Source: Dicaeum eximium (Eukaryota > Chordata > Aves > Passeriformes > Dicaeidae). From it: a stretch of DNA of 64,000 bases. This document shows, piece after piece, positions 1-21,587 of the stretch. The notes below the pieces were generated by a model. The model was not told the DNA's origin and did no database searches. It saw only the letters and a list, made by a program, of their open reading frames with translations. The stretch lies in the NCBI GenBank assembly GCA_013396995.1, contig VWZP01008345.1, positions 530,946-594,945 on the forward strand. Reading direction: 5' to 3'. The translations under genes were made by a program, and so were the position numbers. Position 1 is the stretch's first letter. Each line of letters starts with the position of its first letter.

Positions 1-7312
<7,312 letters not shown>

Positions 7313-10300
7313 TGAGCTGGCCCATTCCTCACCTTATTTTAACCAGAGCACTGAGAATTATTGTATGGTGACGGTTTCCAGCATCACCTGATTGAAGAAA
7401 TCCCTAGTCCAGGAAAGAGAAGTGAATGAGGAGGAAATCCTTTTCTGAGGATAGTTGTTTCTTGGCCCAGAATGACTCCTTCCCAGAGTCAGAGATGCTT
7501 TTGTGGGGAGAGAGGCACCAAGCAGACTGATGCTGCATCCTCCTGTGGACTTGGGTCGATGTTTTGTGAGCAAGTGGCAATTGCCCCACACACCAGCACT
7601 GCCCAGGTGGCCCCAGGCACACTGGTGAGCAAGGCCTGGGTTAGCTGAGCTCTGCAGCACAGCCTGGCATGGGCAGAGCCCTGGTGGGGGAGCCTGTAGC
7701 AGCCTGCAATGCCACTGAGAGTGAGGATGGTGGCTGCAGCTTACCACAGTCTACTCAAGTTTGGAGGTCCTTGAATCAAAATCCTTCTTCATCCACCCTG
7801 CACAGGTCTCAGAGAAGGAATGTGCTGTGTTTCCCACCAGCCATCAGTAGTACTTAAACTTGCCATTGTGGTTTGAGGGAGCAGCAGTGACCAAACACCG
7901 TGTTCCAAAGGCTTTACCAACCCCTGCTGATGAAAGAAGTTTCCCATCTGACTGCAGTGGTCCTGTTTTCCTCTTTATTCATAGTTTTGCCGTTCCTCTT
8001 TTTTGCTGGTTTTGTACCATAACAGCAGTCCTGCTGCACTTCCGGCAACTCCGTATGCTGAGCCCCAGTGGCTTTGCATCTAAAAATATTGTTTTATTCT
8101 GCTTGGGTCACCAGGTCTTCCCTTTATTCTGTAAAATGTCAAGTGTACCCAGAGAATGTGACACACTGAGTCGTGTGTTCAGCACAGCAGGCAGGCAGAA
8201 TAACTCACAAGTCTCTCTCTCTTCTTGGCCATTCTTACTCTTGTCACCAGATTTATCAATTCTGTCATGTTCGTGTTTAAATTAAGTCCTCAAGAGCATT
8301 CATCTTGTGCATGCACAAATTCTATAGCAGGTAGTAAAAAATAATCCTGTGAGGAGTCATATTTAAAGCCAAGTCAACAGTTTTCACAGGAGAGTCCCTG
8401 GTTTGGGAAATGCAGTGTCAGAGTGATTGGCAGACTCAGCTCTAGCTGGCAATAGTGATCGACAGCAGAGTTAGAGTAGAAAAGAGGAGAGAAAGAGGCA
8501 GGGAAAAGCAGTTGGTCTCTTGCCTCCTTGCTCCTCTGGTGCTCCTGAGTCTTCTCAAATTCCCTGAGCTGGCTAAGGAAAATAACTAATGGATTATGAC
8601 ACACCAACATCAGGCTGGTTCAAACATGCCAACTTCAACTGGATCAGAACAATTTAGATAAATTAAGCACACTAAGCTGATATTAATTTAATAATGAAAT
8701 GAGCTAATGTGCCACTTGTCCTTCCATCACAGCAATAGCAAACTCATTTAGTAGTTCAATGGTTCTCTTTGCATAAGCAACTAAACCTTTTAGCTTATTA
8801 CAACGGGTCACCATGTTTTAATTTTTTTTTCCTGAATTTCTACCATAAAGTCCCTGTGCATTAGGGAACATGATGTGGGACATGAGTGCAGATTTGCCAT
8901 CCCTGTCTGCCATGGTTGCCTAATCCCTGAGTCCCATAAGTGCTCCCACTGCTGACCACTGGATGAATGGATCCTTTCACGTTACCCCTTGGCATATCCC
9001 CAAATTTTCTATCAGGGAGGTAGAATGGCTTCCCTCCTCCTGCTTAGCCCAGGCAGCTGTAGAGACACTCAAGCCAGCAGCTGCAAACACCTTTGAGTAA
9101 TGCTGGTGTTGGGTAAAAATTCATTCCATTGTTTCCAAAAGCTGATCAAAAAGTAGTTATCCCCTGTTTGTATTGTGAGTGAATTTCCAGCTCTGCATCC
9201 ACCTGTTGAGAGAGAAAGATCTCAAGTGAAGATTTCATGTTTAGTGTTTGAGTGACTCAGTCCTGACTAACGTGGTCAGTGCACTCTCTGCTCTCCCCAC
9301 CTGACACACAATTCCCACCTGACTTTCACTGAGTGCCCAGGTGTGTAAGCTGTGCTCATACCAGTGAGGTTTATCCCTGTAGTCAGAATGGGCTGAAATA
9401 TCTCCTGCAAGCTCAGGCAGGTGAGCCAAGAGCAAAGGCCCACCTAGGCTGTCACCCCATGTCCATGTCCTACAGCCAGTGTCCCCAGGGAGCAGAAGGG
9501 TGTGTAGTGGTGCTGCTTTACAATATTCTCCCAACTTCTTGTGACCTTTGCCTGGGGAATTTCCACAGCTAAACTCAGCTACTTGCTCATTGTAAGAGTA
9601 AGGGCTGGTTGGTTTTTTCCCTACTAATTTTTCCAGTTTTTAAATTTTGCTCTTTGTGTTGTCCTGTCACAGCCAGGGGGAAAAGAAATACCCCTTGAAG
9701 AGAATGGTATGGCCAAGAGCTTAGTAAAGTCTGGAAGAGAAGCAACAGCCTTGAGGACTGGCAGCAAAAAGTTAAGAGAAAAAAAAAGGACAGCTTTTAG
9801 AACACAGGCCAGTGTCCATGTTATTGGGCAGTAGAAGGAAACTCTCTTTGAATATCCTATCTCAAAACATACTGAAAAAGAATTTTTTGTTTAAAACAAC
9901 TAATTGAAGCCATAATAAGGGAGAGGACACTGGACTACGCTGGCTGCTGCCCCATGTACAACAATGATTTAGCTGGTCCAAGGTGTTTTTCTCAAAACAT
10001 GTAATAATATAGGAGCACAGCATCCAAACATAATTGAAAGCAATGTATATCTCTTGCTGATACTTTTAATTTTAATTTGCGGATGAATAATGGCACCTAA
10101 TCAATAAGCTTTTCAACTGTCTAAGTCTGCCTTGTAAACAACTGAAAACTCTTAATTTTAAGTCATCATAGTCTTTGGATCATACAACAGAGAAAGATTA
10201 GAAGTGCCATCTTAAACCTGAAATGCTTGTACAGCTCAATTACAGTGTACTTTGTATTCAAGCCATGCTCACAATCAGTACATGTTTTACTGCCAAATAA

Positions 10301-13300
10301 GGAGAGAAACCAGGCTTCCTTTTATAGAGTTAAGTTTTCTTTTAGTTATGCCGAAGTCATGAAAAAGTGCATTGCTCTGATTTTCCTTTAGTGGCTTCAG
10401 CAAAGAGAGTGGACATGAAAATGGCTCCTTCACTCAGCTGGAGAAGCATTATTTCCTGACAGAGGTGGATGTATGAAATGAAATTGCACACAGTGGCTGG
10501 AGTTGCTACATAGTGCTTAGTGGGCAACACATTTCCTCCCCTTTTCAGTGTCTTAGACTATTAAAAGCAAGTGAATAACCTGGTAGTTGTATAAGCTATT
10601 GCAATTTGGAATACGCAGAAGATTTTTTCTTTTTTGGCAGGAGCAGCACCTGTCAGATGTGTTATAAAATATAAAGACAGTCAAATGTGACATCTTCAAT
10701 GGCAGGAAAAGGGGGGGTTATATAGAAACCTCTCCACAGCAGTCATTTGGGAAACAGTGTAAACATGCTGAGGAGGCAGGATGTTGTTAGATCTTTGAGG
10801 AATCTTGAGCTCATAAGCAAAGATAATACAAACAGCTAAAGAAAAGGCCCTTAAAATGTTGATATGTGTCCATATTCTTTTCTTCTGATGATTTTTTTCC
10901 TCCTCATTACTGCTGTTCTTTGCAGCTGTGTTGTCCTCTTTCTGGGTTCCAGATAGTTTTAGAGGTGTTGGTGAACTCTGTCAAGGAGCATCACAATCCC
11001 ATCCCAGTTTGGAGAGGCTGGAGAAACCTCAGCTACCAAAAGACTGGAGCACGTTCCCAAAATCTCCACTGCTGGCACACACCCATTTCACCCCCATTTC
11101 AGACGTGCCTTTTTTCCTCAGTGGCACACTCTGTTTGTTGGTGTGCTGTACGTGGGGTTGATGGGGGTTTGGTGGTCAGTTAGGAAAATAGATCACACAG
11201 TAAACACTGTTGTGTATTGCACTGATGAACTGCCCAGTATGTACTGAAATACCAGGGGGAAAATGGATTAATTGTCATTGCTGTTGGAATAGTTTAACCA
11301 CATGTCCTAGCAGCATCTTACACTGCTGCTCATGTAACATATTTGGTGGTTCCTTTGGCACAAATTACCCTCAGCCTCATAGTTGTTTTCTAAATTTTTT
11401 AGAACACTTGAGTATTCTGGAGCACATGGACTAAGATCTATTTTTTGCTTGGAAGTAGTTCAGCCCAACAGTTTCATGAGAAGTGTAGCAACTGAAATAG
11501 CAACATGCATCTTCTCTGCAAAGAGACTGCACTTTAAAAATTTAGACATTACAGCTAACTTTCAAATGTTGTTGGTGCTTTATGCTAAGCATTAGGGGAG
11601 CCATAAAGCCTTTACAGCTTCAGCTTGACAATTCGCCTCCTTGTAGGGCTTTTATTTCTGCTCAGTTTTGGGAAACAGTGCTCTAAGCTGTCAGTGCAAA
11701 GAGAAACAAAACCAGCCATATGTCTTGATGTGGGACTAAGCAGGATGTTCTTTGTTCTTAGAGTACACAAGCAAGATCATCTGCTGGTTCAGGAAGGTGC
11801 TTTAAGTGAGAAGGTTTGAAGTAGCCATGCTTTATGGGGCAAGGAAGAGTTAGGAAGGAGATGAAAATTGAGATACTGGTAAAATAATCAGGAATCTTAT
11901 TGTTTTCTAAGAACATTGAACAGCACACTTTGTTTGCAGCCATGTAAACAGCCCTGCCATCTGAGATCCTGAAGCTTTTTATGAAATGGTTGTGACAGGG
12001 AACATCATTTTAAGCTGCACAGATGTTGGCCCTGGTGTACCCACAGGTCAGTGGCCTGATTTGGCAGCTTGAAAACCTTTATAGAAGGGACTCAGAGTTG
12101 CCCTGAGTCACTAGAAAGGAGGAGAGGAGACAAGAAACCTTCTAGAGAAGACATTTATTGGAGACAGATAGCAAAATGCCAGGTTTCATATCATTGAGTC
12201 TGTCTGTGGTGAGTTCATGCTACGTTTCTGCATACTGTCATTTGCAGATTTGCTTGTTTAATATAAAAGAAACAGAATCATTTGAGTTGTGGCCTCCCTG
12301 ATGGTGAGAGGAAGCCATTTCATTTTTGACTTTCTAAAAGCAGTTTCAGTATTGCTTAAAAGATACTGTGTAAGTGAAGAGAGGGGGAAAGAAACCCACA
12401 GGAAAGTCTTTGAGAATCTCTCTTGAGCTTTATGCTCACAAGGAAATGCATGGAATTGTTGACAAAACAAGGCAATTCCTAGTAGAGTCATTACTGCAAA
12501 AAATAGACTTTGCAAGTTTCCTACAACTAAAAGAATTTTAGAGGTTTTTTTCACTTTGCTCCCTGGCCTACAACATTAAGATATTGAGAAACATTGAGGC
12601 TTTTTAAGACTTTCTCTGAAAAAGAGACCTCCTTTGAAAGAGAAAAGGTGGAAAGTAAAGTTTTTCAAAACCAGTGGCAGTTAATGTGTAGGAAAAGGTG
12701 GAGAAGAAGAAAGAATAATGAGAAATTTATTCTAAATAGAATGCAAAGGTGTGCTAGGACTAAAGCATTAAATGGGTATTCTGGGAAGATTACATGTGAA
12801 AGAAGCAGAAACAAATTATATAGCATATGAGGTACCTATTGTAAGCTTGAAAAGTCTAATCATGACCATACAGAGATGGAATAATGACCAGATAAAAGGT
12901 GTGTATTCATCAGCTTTCAGCAGCATCTCGTGTGGAATGCCCTAAGTACCATGCATGGCTGCTTGGCTTCCATAAAGATGCCATTGATTGAGAAGGGACA
13001 CATTGAACATAATATTTCATTGTGAACTTGTATCTTGAAAGAGATATTCAAATTACTGTGCCATTTTTGCTGCACTGTAAATGATCTAAACTTTCTATTG
13101 CCCAGTGTGTGTGGCAGCAGTAGTCTGCCCCAGGTTTAGTTGGACACTGAACATAAAAGTGTTTAATGTACATTGAAAACAACTGTGGTAACATGGACTG
13201 TCAGAACATCCTTCCAGTAGAGCTCCTTGTTCCCGTGACTTGCAGTTCAGCCCCTGCCACAGAAACTCCAGGAACAAACAGCACAAACTGCATCTCTCAG

Positions 13301-13595
13301 CTCTGTCTTGCTTTTGGTGGCTGTGTCACCTGGATTTTCTGCCCTGAACCCATCCCTGTCCTCCAGGGCAGCTGTGATCCCCCAGTGCAGGGGATCCATC
13401 CCTGCCCTGCACACCCACCGTGCTCAGCTGCCCCACGAGCTCTGGTGTGGGACGTGCAGAGACACGGGTGACAAACACTAATCACATTTGAAAGTAAGAT
13501 TTCCCTGTGTTCCTTGGGAACTCCTGAGGAAAACTGCTAAAAGCATTTCAATTTTTGTGTTTATGTATGGCTTTGGCTTTTGCTCCTGAAACAAG

Positions 13596-13628
13596 CCCAA
13601 TCAGGAAATAATCCCAATCAGGAAATAA
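13596..13628. repeat. 17-bp tandem duplication
   Basis: The unit CCCAATCAGGAAATAAT at 13596-13612 is repeated from 13613 with a difference only at the last base. It looks like a simple local duplication inside an intron. No function is implied. Confidence 0.8.
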
Positions 13629-16600
13629 GCTCATTCTCACTAGAGCAAATTCAGTCAAGAGAGAAATTCTTTCTGATATTATTGATGTTTGTTTCTGCGT
13701 TGGTATTAAAGCTTTGGGGGATTGCTGAGATAGTAATGTGTTTAAATATTTTATTCTGAGTAAGGGAATTAACAAAAGATAAGAATTCTGCTCTCATAAC
13801 AGTTTTGACCTCATAGCAGTTGCATTTAGGATGTCACAGTTAAAGCACATTGAAAAGCAAGTTACAATTATTCTTTCTCTTTTCTTCCATCATTTCTGTC
13901 TGTGCTGAGAGTTATTTTCAAGGCCTTTTGAAACAGCAGGAATTGTTTGTTCCATGCTTTCCACACCATGCCTGTCATACTGGGTAGAAATCTTCCTCGT
14001 CTTGACAGACTACGTAGGTGCTATTTCTGTTTGACACTGTTCCCCTTTTCAAGCTAAAACTCCATTTTGGGAGTGGGGGGTCAGCCCTGGAGGCTTTCAG
14101 CATGACAGGAAGAGGTCTCAGGAAACACACTGCAACATCCTATCCTTAGTAAAACAGGTGAATATCTGGTACCATATAGACATTGTGTTTAAATAGCCAA
14201 TTGTTAATTATTTCAGATGATGTAAATATTGTTTAACCCTTGGTAGAATAGAGTTACTCAAGGAAATGGAGTGAAATCAGGATCAGCTGGACTCAGCATA
14301 CTCAGTGGAGGCCAGGATTTCTGCTCTGAGCAGGCAGGGAATGATTCTGCTCTGCACAGGTTTGGGATTCATTAATCTGTTTATTTTAAAGAATTTTTCA
14401 GTGCCTGTTTTATGGAGATGTGTGGTAGCCTAGAGATTGCTCACAAATTACTTCTTGCAACTGCTACACTCAAGATTGTCAAATTACTGTTCAGTGCTTT
14501 CTAGTTGGTCACCTAAACTGCAAATTACTGTTTTGTGCTTCCCAACTGATTGACTCTGGTAAATGTTTCCAGGGTGGCTGTGCGAACACTGCTGGCAAGT
14601 GACTCTCACATTTCTCATCTGTAAAAATATTTACTTGACTTTTTGCACTGAAATTAGCTTTCTTCCTCAAATTTTCATCTAAAGACAATTAAAAGAGGAG
14701 CAGATAAAGTCAAAGCATGCAGAGCTTGTCCACACACACTCAGGGGAACACGGACATGAGGCTAGTGGAGCTCCTAGCTCTACGGATTATTTGCTTTGAC
14801 TTTGGCTTTTGACTTGGTTTGCTAGAGGAATTGTTTTGCTGCAGTTTTGTAACTTTTATTCATAGCTCTTATTCTTAAATCCTGAGTAATGATGCTGAGG
14901 TCCTGGGTAGGTGCACCTGGTTAACAGTGAAATGTCAATGGGAGGTTTTCTAGGCGAGAGGCCAGAAAAAAGGAAACATTTAGGAAGAAACCTTTTCACC
15001 TTAAAAAATATATTCTTTCCAGAAAGAAACTTTCAGTGATAAAGTTACTGATAAATGGCACTTAGCAATCTGATAGCCTCTGACACTTTAGGAAGTTTTA
15101 CTCATTCATAAACTTCAGGAAACAGAAAACAGCAAACTCTCTGGCTTACTGTGTAAGTAGAGCATTCAGGAGCAGGAGTCTCTACAAGGTGCTGTGGTTT
15201 GCACTGTCCCTTGGGGGAAACTATCCAAAAGGCGGATATTTGACTGTGATACTTTTGCTGATATTAAGTAACTGTGTGGCAATATTTATTAGCAGTTAGA
15301 ACGTGTCGTAAGAGCTGAGCTGTGTTTATACTCATGTTGTAGGAGTATGTGCTACACTAGTTACAAATCCTTTATGTGTTATACAGTCCTAGAATCTTGT
15401 CTGAAATGCATTTATAAATATTTAAATCAACTACAAAGTAAGAGGAGTTCCCTGAGCAGGATTGCAATCATGAGCTGCCTGGACTGACATCTATGCTCAG
15501 TGACAGACCACGTGCTGCAGGCAGTAGGGTTTTTTAAGCCAAGTATAAAAATAACTCTGTGGAACCGTGTAAACTGTGGGGCTGCAGCCACACACAGGGC
15601 ACAGTGGCACCTCTCATGTGTGTCAGTGTCTGATTGCTGAGCTCAGGTGCTGACACGCCTTCTTAATATCCTGTGTTTCCTGCTTGCTTTTGAGTGTAAT
15701 CCCAGGCCCTCAAAACTGGAGGCTCTTTAGGAAGAATTAAAATTGATAAGGGGAAACATAAGATGTCTTAGATTGAGTGTTCTATGAAATGAGGCAAAAT
15801 AACATGCTTTTCTAAATCCCAGTCTTTTTTAAATTCTAGTTTCTCCTGGTTGACTCTTTTCCTATCATTGTTATTTTCCTCCTGTTTTTTTTTTAATTAG
15901 GAGAAAGGCCAGTTGTATTCAGCTAATGATAATCTCTGTTGTATTTGGCCAACCATACCTTGGTTCAGTTGGATGTCATTGTCCTGGCCGGTGCATTTGC
16001 AGCTGGCAGGGGTGTGCCAGTCTTATCTGATGTTCAGGGTGACAGGAAGCACCTGAATTTTTCCACATTGACTAAGATTAAGGAAATTCTATTACTATGC
16101 TTTTTGTTCCCTACTTTTAATTTGGGAGTTATCTGCAAGCTGTATTGTGAGACCCAAGAGAGAAAGACAAGGGGAAAAACCACCTTTTTTTTTCATTTCA
16201 TTGCTTTCTGAAGCTTGGCCCAGCTTTATAAAATTTACTTATTTGGTATTCCCTTGAGCATAACCAGAAACTAATGAAATACAGCATGAGACTAGAAACA
16301 AATCAGTAGGGTCATGCTTTTGCCCTCCATCTTCCTATCTTTCTTTTCAGAGGTGGCTGCAATCATTCTTGGATGGCTAGTCAAGAATCTTTATGAACTG
16401 TTTGTAGTGTCCAAGAGTTTTTCAATTCTTGAAAAGGCCTATGTGGCATACAAATACCCCTTTCCCTCAGGCAGTATTCAATATGCTTAGAGTAAGTTCC
16501 TGCCTGCCTGAGTGCCAAAATTGCTATTGCTGGAGTAGCTGGGAGCATCAGTCATCCTAGAAGAGAGCCTGGAGGGAAAGAAGGGAGCCTCATCCACCTT

Positions 16601-17157
16601 TTCCACTTTGGTTGCTGTTGAGGTCTCTGTGCCAGCAGCCCCTCCTACTGAGCTTCCAGCAGATCTGAAATACACTTGGTCCCCTTGGCTGCCAAGGAAC
16701 ATAAATGAGCAGTGAGCAATCACTCAGTGGAGAGCTGTGTCTTCACAGCCCCTTGTACAAACTGCTTCGTAGGACACAGAAATTATTTGCTTTGCTAATG
16801 CCTTATTCCATTGAGGTGTTGTGACTGTGTGTGAAGAGGCTCAGTAAAGGTGATGCTTCTGAAAAACACCTGTTCAGCTGTAATAAATCTGAAACCTGGT
16901 GGGGTGTTTCTAGAAGGGTTTCAAGAAGCACAAGCAAAGAGGTCATTTCTTAGGAGATCTCTAAAGGCATTGCAGCTCTTCAACTGGGCTGTGCTGGCTT
17001 GCTGGAGGGTAAGTGATTGGAAAGTACATTTACTTTCTTCTAGTAACCCAGTTGTATAAGATTTGGGAGCTGAGGTTTGTTGTGAAAACAGTTGAACTTC
17101 CAGGAACTGGCTTATTTCACTCCATATCCTGAGATTTGCTTTTCCAAGCCATTAACT

Positions 17158-17184
17158 AAAAAAAAAAAACCAAAAACAAAAACA
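17158..17184. repeat. A-rich tract
   Basis: A run of twelve A residues is followed by CC and short A-runs separated by single C. It resembles the tracts at 39737 and 52827. It is simple sequence or a decayed retroposon tail; no body of an element could be recognised upstream of it. Confidence 0.7.
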
Positions 17185-19133
17185 ATAGAACTGTACATAT
17201 AGAGAGAAAAAAGGAGTCTGTCAACTACTTTGGAAAACATGAAACTGTGAGTCAGGATTTTCTGGGACCCTCTCATCTGGAGTGTGGTCATGCTCTCCTG
17301 CTGCCAAGTTCAGACAATAAGGCTGAAGCTGTTACAGTACTAGGGAGCTGAAGCTGGATCATGTCACACAGGCTGAGGCAGTTTCTACGAGTGCAGTCTT
17401 TGAAATAGCCAGGTGGTTTCTTTTTGTTTGAGGGCTTCTATTACAGTCAAAGAACCTTCTATTTGAAAAGGAGAATAAGGGGTGATGAATTGGTAGAGAT
17501 AGCAGTTGAAAGAAATTACTTCATGGAAAAGAACTTTATGTTCCTATTTAAATATAGTCTATAAAGCTCCGTTATTTTCTTAAAATAATTAACTCTAATG
17601 AGCATTTAGTTTTGAAGATAAATAAATAAATGACCAAACTTTCAGGCACATTAATATTTGATTTGGAGATAACTGCATAAATATTGAACTTGAAGATTAC
17701 ATTCCAGAGCACTGCATTAAAATTGCAAGACTTTTCTATTATCCTTCATAATGGAACATGAAATTAGAAACTTGTTCATGGGAAGAAAAATTCCTTTACT
17801 CTCAATTACGCATTTTCAGCACTGTTGTGTTAACAGAGGAGCTCTTCTCATACTGTGAAAAGAGACATAGCTATCAGTAGGACACAGACCCTGAAGTCAT
17901 TTACGGTCCTTTTGAAAATTAATATGCACCATTTCATAATTGCATCTCAGTTCTTTGATTGGTATAGAACAAACTTGAACCAGGGATTTGGCCTACGGGG
18001 TTAATGCTCATGTTTCCAGAAGCAGGACTCCAGAAAGCTCTGGTGTTTGTTGTTCCTTGACTTTTATCCTTTTCCCTTTCCTTCGGTAGCATGTGTTTGA
18101 GGACCACTAAAATGTCATCTTGACTTGCTAGTCCTGAAACGCCCTGGCACAGCTGTGTGTGGTTGCGGGAGGGAAGGCTGTGCCCCTCACTGAGGGTGCC
18201 ACAGCTGCTATTATCCTGCAGGTCCTGCACCCACAGAGCTCTGGGGCTGTGGGCTGCCCTAGTGTGTGGTCAGTGAGCATTTGTGACTGCTCAGAACGTG
18301 TGGGATGTGTCCAGTGCTCACATCCAAAGGGGGTTGATGGTGCTCAACCCCCCTTGGTGCTCATTCACGGCTGCCCTGCTTCTCCTTCAGGGAAATCATT
18401 CCCAAATGGAACAACAGAAACCTGGATCAGACAGTCTCAAAAGATGAGTGGGCATCCAGTCCAAAGTGTTTTCAAACGTAGATTGATTTCACAGCTTTTC
18501 TTCTCTTATATTGGTCTCAAATAATTCATTTCCATAACTTTGCAGTTCTGCAGTTGCTCCTCTTATTCATGGTTCAGCACTAACAAAACATTGTTCCCCA
18601 GAGACTTGAAAATGGAGCAAACTTGCTCATTCTACAGCAAAGACCAATACAATAATATTTCTTCCTTATTGGCTATATCCCTATAGAGAAATTAATGAAA
18701 TAATAGCATAGGAGAAAATTGGTAATTTTACCTTTAGGTACATTTTCCTGTTTTTTAAAAATAGAATTTATTTAGAGAGAGAAGAATGTGTTTAGTTCCT
18801 GTTCATGTTGCAGTTCTTCTGCGATGGTTTGTTCAGAGTTAATGAACATTATGGACTTTCCTGCCCTAGAGCTCTGTCACCTGCACAGCCTTAGGACAGC
18901 AGAAGGTGTAAATGATCTTTAAAAGCAATCTGTTGATCTTTGCCTCTGCAACAGAAAATACAACTGATTAATCATTTATTAAACCTCTCTACATTACTTA
19001 TGAGTAGAACAGAAATATAAACAAGTGACCTTTTGATCCTTTTTCATTTGAGAAAGGAGCTTTTTATTTATAAAGCTCCCGATGATCGCAAAATACAAAT
19101 TAACATTTCATGGCTCCTGTTGTATTCCCTCAG

Positions 19134-19350
19134 ATTTATCAGAAAGCAAGGTCTGGATCGGCTCTTCCTGGAGTGTGACACGCACATGTGGCGCCTGGGG
19201 GACCGCAAGATCCCCGAGGGAATCACGGTCGACGGAGGCTCAGACTGGTTCCTCCTGAACAGGAAATTTGTGGAATATGTCACTTTTTCCAATGATGACC
19301 TGGTAACAAAGATGAAGAGGTTTTACTCTTACACGCTGCTTCCTGCTGAG
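19134..19350 (+). CDS. XYLT1: XYLT1 coding exon (residues 457-529), probable exon 7
   Basis: This 217-bp exon completes Arg457 and encodes 72 codons from FIRKQGLDR to YSYTLLPAE. Its acceptor is TTCCCTCAG and its donor is GTACGT. It carries core active-site sequence of the GT14 catalytic domain. The GSDW motif places Asp494 at 19243-19245; from memory of the human XT1 crystal structure this is the proposed catalytic base. Cys471 is present, and Arg481 (19204-19206), mutated in human Desbuquois dysplasia type 2, is conserved. The frame stays open for 22 codons past the donor and ends in a stop at 19417-19419, so intron retention would truncate the protein. Confidence 0.97.
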
Positions 19351-21410
19351 GTACGTGAATGCAAAGAATTCCTCTCTGTGTTCAAACCTGCAGTGTTTGT
19401 GCTTGTCCCAAAGAGCTGACTGAAATCAGAGGGGCTTTCACCTGATGTTGCTCTGGAGCACCCACAGTGGGTCATGAAAATTTTACTTCTGTGATGAGTA
19501 AGCCCTTTAGGGTTAGAACATCTTTTGCAGCTGTTTATTGCTTTCTTTGTTTGTGGGACTTTTTTGCAAAGAGTGGCTTTGTTTTATACTTCTAAGCCTA
19601 TTAATCTGTTACTGAACAACCAAAAATCCAGCTGCCTTTTGCTTGCAAATTGTTCCTGCACAAAGCTTGTGAAGGATATTAGAGATGGCGAATTGTCTTC
19701 ATAAGTAGCTTTCCTTGCTATTACCCAGCGCTTTTCTTTAAAAATATAAACCCTGCAAACAAAGGTTTATTGTTCTGTTCAAAACTCAGCTAGAAGGCAC
19801 AGTCACAAATCATTTGGATCACTCCGGAGTCGCTCTGGCTGCAAGTGATGCAGAAGGGGAGTGCACAGCAGCGTGTCAGCAATGAGCGCTGTCTGCAGGG
19901 AGAGCACAGAGCTGTGGCTGGCAGCCTGTGCTGCACCTGCCCAGCAGGTACACTGCTCCCCTGGCTTGCCAGGCTCTGCTCCACAGGCTGCAGCAGTCAG
20001 CCAGCCAAGGAAGAGCTGATGACTGCCTTTAAACCCATAACTGCCTCGGCTCCTGAACGTTTTGAGGGATGGATGACCCACCCCTGCAAATCTAGGCTCA
20101 TTAGCTTCTGTGGAGCACAGCAATTGTTATCTTTTGATAGAGGTTTATTATTCCCCACACATGTTGCATAATCTTCTTTTAATCCCATTTCTGTTAAAAA
20201 TCATCTTTTCTCTCTACTCTGATAACCTTTTCATCCATTATCTAGAGAAATTCCTGTATTGCTATAAAAGGACACAGGGCAATGGGTAATTGGGTAGGGT
20301 TTTTTTTCCCTCTCACTTGAATGAGAATGGATGCCTTTATGGGTTTAACCAAACAGTTCAAGCATAAAATCCATATTCACTGAGCTGTCATTTAACATTA
20401 AAAAGGGTAGGGGGATTATGTGGGGGCCAGCCACGCTAATGTGATGCTGGTTATTTATAGATCTTACTATTGCTGATTTTAAAGAGAAGTCACTGCTCCA
20501 AAAATTGTCTCTTGCAGGGCTAAAACTGATGATAATCCATAGCTTTTTTATACAAGGTTTTCTTTGCAAGATACATAGCTGGTTTTGTAAAATGGCCCTG
20601 CCTTCACTGACCTGTTAACCTGCTATATCAGTCCCCATTACACATGGTTTATGTAATAGCTGTTATTATGATGATGTAATTAGGATTGCCCAATAGGAAT
20701 TCCATGCTGCCGTGAGTCAGCAAATAAAGACTTATGATTTCAGATGTAAATGCAGGAGCCAGAATGTCCTTTTGGTGCCTAGGGTGAACTGCATGTTTCA
20801 GAACAAAGCCACTCAACAAGCAATGCATTTCAGAGTGCTGGAGATAGACATCCAGAGAAGAGCTGTCTGAGACTGTATTTTTATCAGAGTAACCAAGGTG
20901 ATGGTGTAGTTTTGACAATTGTTTTGGGAAACAACTTGAAATATGCCATTAGCACATTGTTCAGAAAAAATAGTTCCTAAATCTGTTAGACCAGGAAATA
21001 ACTTACAGAAGGGAAATAATGGGCATTTCTTAGAATTGCTCATACAGCTGAAATAAAAATAAAATGATTGCTGGCACCGGTGCCTTTCCTGGAGTCCTTT
21101 GGGCTGCCAGTGCTCAAAGCTGGTCATTGTAGAAGTGCAATTATTCTGTGCCAGGTTATTGGAGCAGGACCTCAGCTGTGTGTTCTTACAGTTTGGTTGG
21201 GTGTGTAGAGCGTTGTGATTTTTCCATGCTTTGTGGAATACAGGCACATAGCATGTATTTCATATGTGGCAGAACAATAGAGTTTGTTAATCCTGTCATT
21301 TCAAATGAAAATAGGTCACCTGCATTAGGTTTGGGCCCATGAGCTGATGTGAAGGAGAAGATGGAAGTTTGAGGAGCTAAATGTGGTGGTGTGCTCTGTG
21401 TTTGTTGCAG
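19351..21410 (+). other. XYLT1: XYLT1 intron, 2.1 kb
   Basis: This short intron starts with donor GTACGT and ends at acceptor TTTGTTGCAG. A GC-richer patch at about 19.85-20.0 kb has overlapping open frames on both strands without recognisable content. Nothing else is supported. Confidence 0.85.
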
Positions 21411-21587
21411 TCCTTCTTTCACACGGTGCTGGAGAACAGCCCGTTCTGTGACTCCATGGTGGACAACAACCTGCGCATCACCAACTGGAACAGGAAGCTG
21501 GGCTGCAAGTGTCAGTACAAGCACATTGTTGACTGGTGTGGCTGCTCACCCAATGACTTCAAACCAGCAGACTTCCACCGGTTCCAG
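21411..21587 (+). CDS. XYLT1: XYLT1 coding exon (residues 530-588), probable exon 8
   Basis: This 177-bp exon is exactly 59 codons, phase 0 at both ends, from SFFHTVLENS to DFHRFQ. Its acceptor is TTTGTTGCAG and its donor is GTAACT. It encodes the cysteine-rich end of the catalytic domain: Cys542, Cys561, Cys563, Cys572 and Cys574 are all present in the segments GCKCQYK and DWCGCSPND. From memory, Cys574 was among the cysteines needed for activity in human XT-I. The dense cysteines suit a secretory-pathway enzyme with disulfides. Residues after the first Pro are Phe-Cys-Asp-Ser, a small local difference from human. The exon could be skipped without a frameshift. Confidence 0.97.

Noticed and set aside
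12594..12830. Lys/Arg/Glu-rich 78-codon frame
   Set aside because: The composition follows purine-rich intron sequence; there is no domain and no support as an exon.
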